DNA of 6,876 nucleotides from Frankiales bacterium. GTDB taxonomy: Bacteria; Actinomycetota; Actinomycetes; Mycobacteriales; SCTD01. The stretch lies in NCBI GenBank assembly GCA_025464695.1, contig JAODNQ010000128.1, forward strand, positions 1 to 6,876, written 5' to 3'. The translations under genes were made by a program, and so were the position numbers. Below, piece after piece: positions 4,657 to 6,876 of the stretch. Position 1 is the stretch's first letter. The number at the start of each line of letters is the position of its first letter. The notes under the pieces were generated by a model. That model ran no database searches. It saw only the letters and a list, made by a program, of their open reading frames with translations, and had not been told where the DNA came from.

Positions 4657-6810
4657 ATGTCGATCGACAACCAGGTGCAGGCCGCTGACATCCCGCAGCA
4701 GGTGCCGCCGGGCGCTCCCGCGCGCGTGCCGTTCGGAGCCCTCGACGTCGCGTCCTACACGCCCACCGACAGCAGCTTCGGGGCCCCGTGGATCGACGTC
4801 GACGAGTGGCGCGAGACGCCCTACCCGCACCGGCACGTGCACGGCGGCTTCGCCGACACCGACACCCGCTTCACCTTCTACTTCGTCCCCACCGACGACT
4901 ACCAGGGCCGCATGTACGCGCCGATCGAGGGTGCTCACGGCGGCCACGAAGACTCCTTCGGCGGACCGATGGGCGAGCTCATCGGGGGCGTACGGATGAC
5001 GGCCCGTCTGGGCGGCTACATGATGGAGAGCAACCAGGGCCACATCGGGGACGACGTCGACCCGCGGGCGGGCGACGACAACACGCTCTACGGCTTCCGG
5101 GCCACGAACGAGTCGGCCCGCTTCTCGAAGTTCGTCGCGGAGCAGGTCTACGGCGAGGCGCCGCACCACTCCTACGTCTGGGGCGGCAGCGGCGGTGGCC
5201 GACGGTCGCCGGGCTGCCTGGAGAACGGCCCCGACGTCTGGAGCGGCGCCATGCCGTTCATGGGCGGTGGCAACGTCGTGCAGAAGGGCGACTACCGCAG
5301 GGTCAAGGGCTCGCAGGTGATGTCCTTCGGCTCGATGTTCAACGTCCAGCGCGTGCTCAAGGACAAGATCGTCCAGGTGACGGACGCGATGGCGGCCGGG
5401 GGCAGCGGGAACCCGTTCGCCGGCCTGTCGACCCACCAGGCGGAGGAGCTCGCGAACCTCTACCGGCTCGGCTACCCGCGCGGCGACGAGTTCATGATCG
5501 GCCAGCCGATGGGCCAGATCTGGCTCTGGAGCTCGATGGCCGACGACCTGCAGAAGCAGGACCCGGAGTACTTCGAGGCGTTCTGGACCAAGCCCGGCTA
5601 CGTCGGCCACGACGCGCCCCACCTGCTCGCCGACGACCTTCTCGACACCGACGCGACGGTGAAGCGGCTGCTCACCGCCCGCGACTTCATGGAGGACGAG
5701 GAGTCGTTCGAGGGCCCCGAGTGGGAGCTGCTCAAGACCATGGTCATGCTCCTCGCCGGGCAGAACGGCCTGGACCTCCCGGTCGCCGTCGAGCTCGACG
5801 GCGTCGCGGGCGGCTACCGGCTCGGCACCGGGGTGCAGGTCACCAGCGGCGCGGCGGCCGGCCGCCAGCTCTACGCGGTCCAGGTGGTCGGGGACGTGTT
5901 CCAGTGCGACGGCGTGGCCGAGGCCAACCTGGAGCGCTTCCGCGGGGTCGAGGTCGGTGACACCGTCCGCGTGAGCAACCGCGCCTTCCTGGCGTTCTGC
6001 TACTACTACCGCCACCACGTGATGGACGACCGCCAGTTCGACTTCCTCAAGGTCGACGGCGTGCCGGTCTACCCGCAGCACGACGTGCCGGACCAGAGCC
6101 CGCTGATGGGCGTGCCCTACTCGGGTGCCTACGAGGGCAAGCTGCTGTGGATCCACCACACCCACGACGCGTCGCTCTGGCCGCCGCAGGGCCTGGTCTA
6201 CCGGGAGGCCGTGGAGGCCTCGCAGGGCCTCGAGGGCGCGCAGCAGAACTTCTGCCTCCGCTGGACCGACAACGCGGAGCACATCCCGCCGTTCATGCTG
6301 CCGTCCGACCCGAAGCGGGCCTCCTCGACCTGGCTGATCGACTACGGCCCGCACATCGAGCAGGGCCTGCTCGACCTGCAGCACTGGGTCGAGAAGGGCG
6401 AGACGCCGGCGGCGACGACGTACGAGTACGTCGACGGCAAGGTCGTGCTGCCGCCGACGGCTGCCGAGCGCAAGGGGATCCAGCCCGTCCTGCGGGCCAC
6501 GGCCAACGGCGGTGTCCGTGCCGAGGTGAAGGCCGGCGAGACCGTGACGCTGTCGGTGACGGCGGAGGTCCCGCCCGGTGCGGGCACGATCACCGCGGTC
6601 GAGTGGGACCTCGAGGGCGAGGGGACCTGGGAGTTCGACCACGACGTCGACGGCACCCAGACCTCGGTGCAGCTGACCACGACCCACACCTACGACACGC
6701 CCGGCACGTACTTCGCGACGGCGCGCGTCACCAGCCACCGCGACGGCACCGTCGACGCCGTCGCGCGCAACGTCCCGAACGTCTCGTCCGCGCGCATCGT
6801 CGTCTCCTGA
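4657..6810 (+). CDS. Tannase/feruloyl-esterase-like alpha/beta hydrolase with C-terminal PKD-like domain (copy B)
   Basis: A 717-residue paralogue of the gene at 2334, about three-quarters identical by eye along the whole length. All catalytic landmarks are kept: NQGH (Asn126 to His129), YVWGGSGGGRR with Ser178, GKLLWIHHTHDASLWP with Asp504, and DNAEHIPP with His542, plus a PKD-like domain at about 608-717 (VEWDLEGEGTWEF, TPGTYFATARV). The cysteines flanking Ser and His in typical tannases are absent here too (Gly and Ile). Only four cysteines remain, all shared with copy A. There is no signal peptide, even if the frame is extended upstream to 4588. The copies differ most at the first 15 or so residues, at about 320-385 (lid end and start of the insert, including a one-residue insertion in GVAGGYR), at about 515-530 and within the PKD-like part. 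This suggests altered substrate choice rather than simple dosage. A hairpin and its own candidate promoter separate it from copy A, so the two are probably expressed under different conditions. The substrate is unknown. Confidence 0.9.
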   Translation: MSIDNQVQAADIPQQVPPGAPARVPFGALDVASYTPTDSSFGAPWIDVDEWRETPYPHRHVHGGFADTDTRFTFYFVPTDDYQGRMYAPIEGAHGGHEDSFGGPMGELIGGVRMTARLGGYMMESNQGHIGDDVDPRAGDDNTLYGFRATNESARFSKFVAEQVYGEAPHHSYVWGGSGGGRRSPGCLENGPDVWSGAMPFMGGGNVVQKGDYRRVKGSQVMSFGSMFNVQRVLKDKIVQVTDAMAAGGSGNPFAGLSTHQAEELANLYRLGYPRGDEFMIGQPMGQIWLWSSMADDLQKQDPEYFEAFWTKPGYVGHDAPHLLADDLLDTDATVKRLLTARDFMEDEESFEGPEWELLKTMVMLLAGQNGLDLPVAVELDGVAGGYRLGTGVQVTSGAAAGRQLYAVQVVGDVFQCDGVAEANLERFRGVEVGDTVRVSNRAFLAFCYYYRHHVMDDRQFDFLKVDGVPVYPQHDVPDQSPLMGVPYSGAYEGKLLWIHHTHDASLWPPQGLVYREAVEASQGLEGAQQNFCLRWTDNAEHIPPFMLPSDPKRASSTWLIDYGPHIEQGLLDLQHWVEKGETPAATTYEYVDGKVVLPPTAAERKGIQPVLRATANGGVRAEVKAGETVTLSVTAEVPPGAGTITAVEWDLEGEGTWEFDHDVDGTQTSVQLTTTHTYDTPGTYFATARVTSHRDGTVDAVARNVPNVSSARIVVS
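5401..5567 (+). repeat. Near-identical segment shared with 3081-3247 (hydrolase copy B side)
   Basis: This is the partner of the 167-base segment in copy A, with three differences in all and an 86-base identical core (5482-5567). The segment lies within the lid-coding part of the gene. Confidence 0.85.
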
Positions 6811-6839
6811 CGCGTCCCGGCCGGGTGGGCTGACCGGTC

Positions 6840-6872
6840 GGGCGGTGCCGCCGCCCCGGGCTCTGCCCCGGG
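6840..6872 (+). terminator. Possible terminator region after hydrolase copy B
   Basis: Two short hairpins follow each other 30 to 62 bases after the TGA. The first has GGGCGG (6840-6845) and CCGCCC (6851-6856) around a 5-base loop. The second has CCCGGG (6855-6860) and CCCGGG (6867-6872) around a 6-base loop, then GGTT. They share bases, so they would be alternatives. The window ends four bases later, so a following T-tract cannot be judged. Confidence 0.4.
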
Positions 6873-6876
6873 TTCG

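Noticed and set aside
1842..4691. A 949-codon open frame on the minus strand across the surface-protein and first hydrolase genes
   Set aside because: Its product is Arg/Val/Gly/Ala-rich with no domain, and it mirrors the codons of the plus-strand genes. Third-position G/C bias commonly keeps antisense frames open in such DNA.
4636..6738. A 700-codon open frame on the minus strand opposite the second hydrolase
   Set aside because: It is the same kind of antisense shadow, with similar composition to the one opposite the first copy. Its parallel occurrence follows from the paralogy of the plus-strand genes.

Overview
This window is very GC-rich, with strong G/C bias at third codon positions. 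It has compact plus-strand genes with purine-rich ribosome binding sites and long open antisense frames that are by-products of the GC bias. This points to a high-GC actinobacterium. I cannot name the genus from the sequence alone.

Layout, all on the plus strand. (1) 1-1182: the 3' part of a gene for an extracellular ABC-type substrate-binding protein of the branched-chain amino acid (LivJ/LivK, Peripla_BP_6) type; its start lies off the window. (2) 1226-2242: a 338-residue surface protein with a signal peptide, an apparent beta-rich ectodomain, a long Ala/Pro/Glu linker and one C-terminal membrane helix. (3) 2334-4490 and (4) 4657-6810: two tandem paralogues (718 and 717 residues) of an alpha/beta hydrolase distantly like tannase/feruloyl esterase, each with a C-terminal PKD-like domain. 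Genes 1 to 3 are closely spaced (43 and 91 bp gaps) and may be co-transcribed, although a hairpin lies before gene 3. Gene 4 is set apart by a strong 14-bp-arm hairpin. Its AT-richer leader carries a perfect TTGACA and a pair of near-identical 15-bp direct repeats 52 bp apart, so it probably has its own regulated promoter.

Working model (inference): the binding protein and the membrane-anchored surface protein capture an external compound, and the two hydrolases cleave an ester or similar bond in it or in a derived metabolite. The hydrolases keep a tannase-like Ser/Asp/His set but lack both cysteines that form the family's active-site disulfide, and they have no visible signal peptide. Both facts fit a cytoplasmic, divergent branch of the family, but the PKD-like domain is more typical of exported proteins. 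The substrate is unknown.

I saw no tRNA, rRNA, CRISPR array, insertion sequence or integrase. All other long open frames look like shadows of these four genes.
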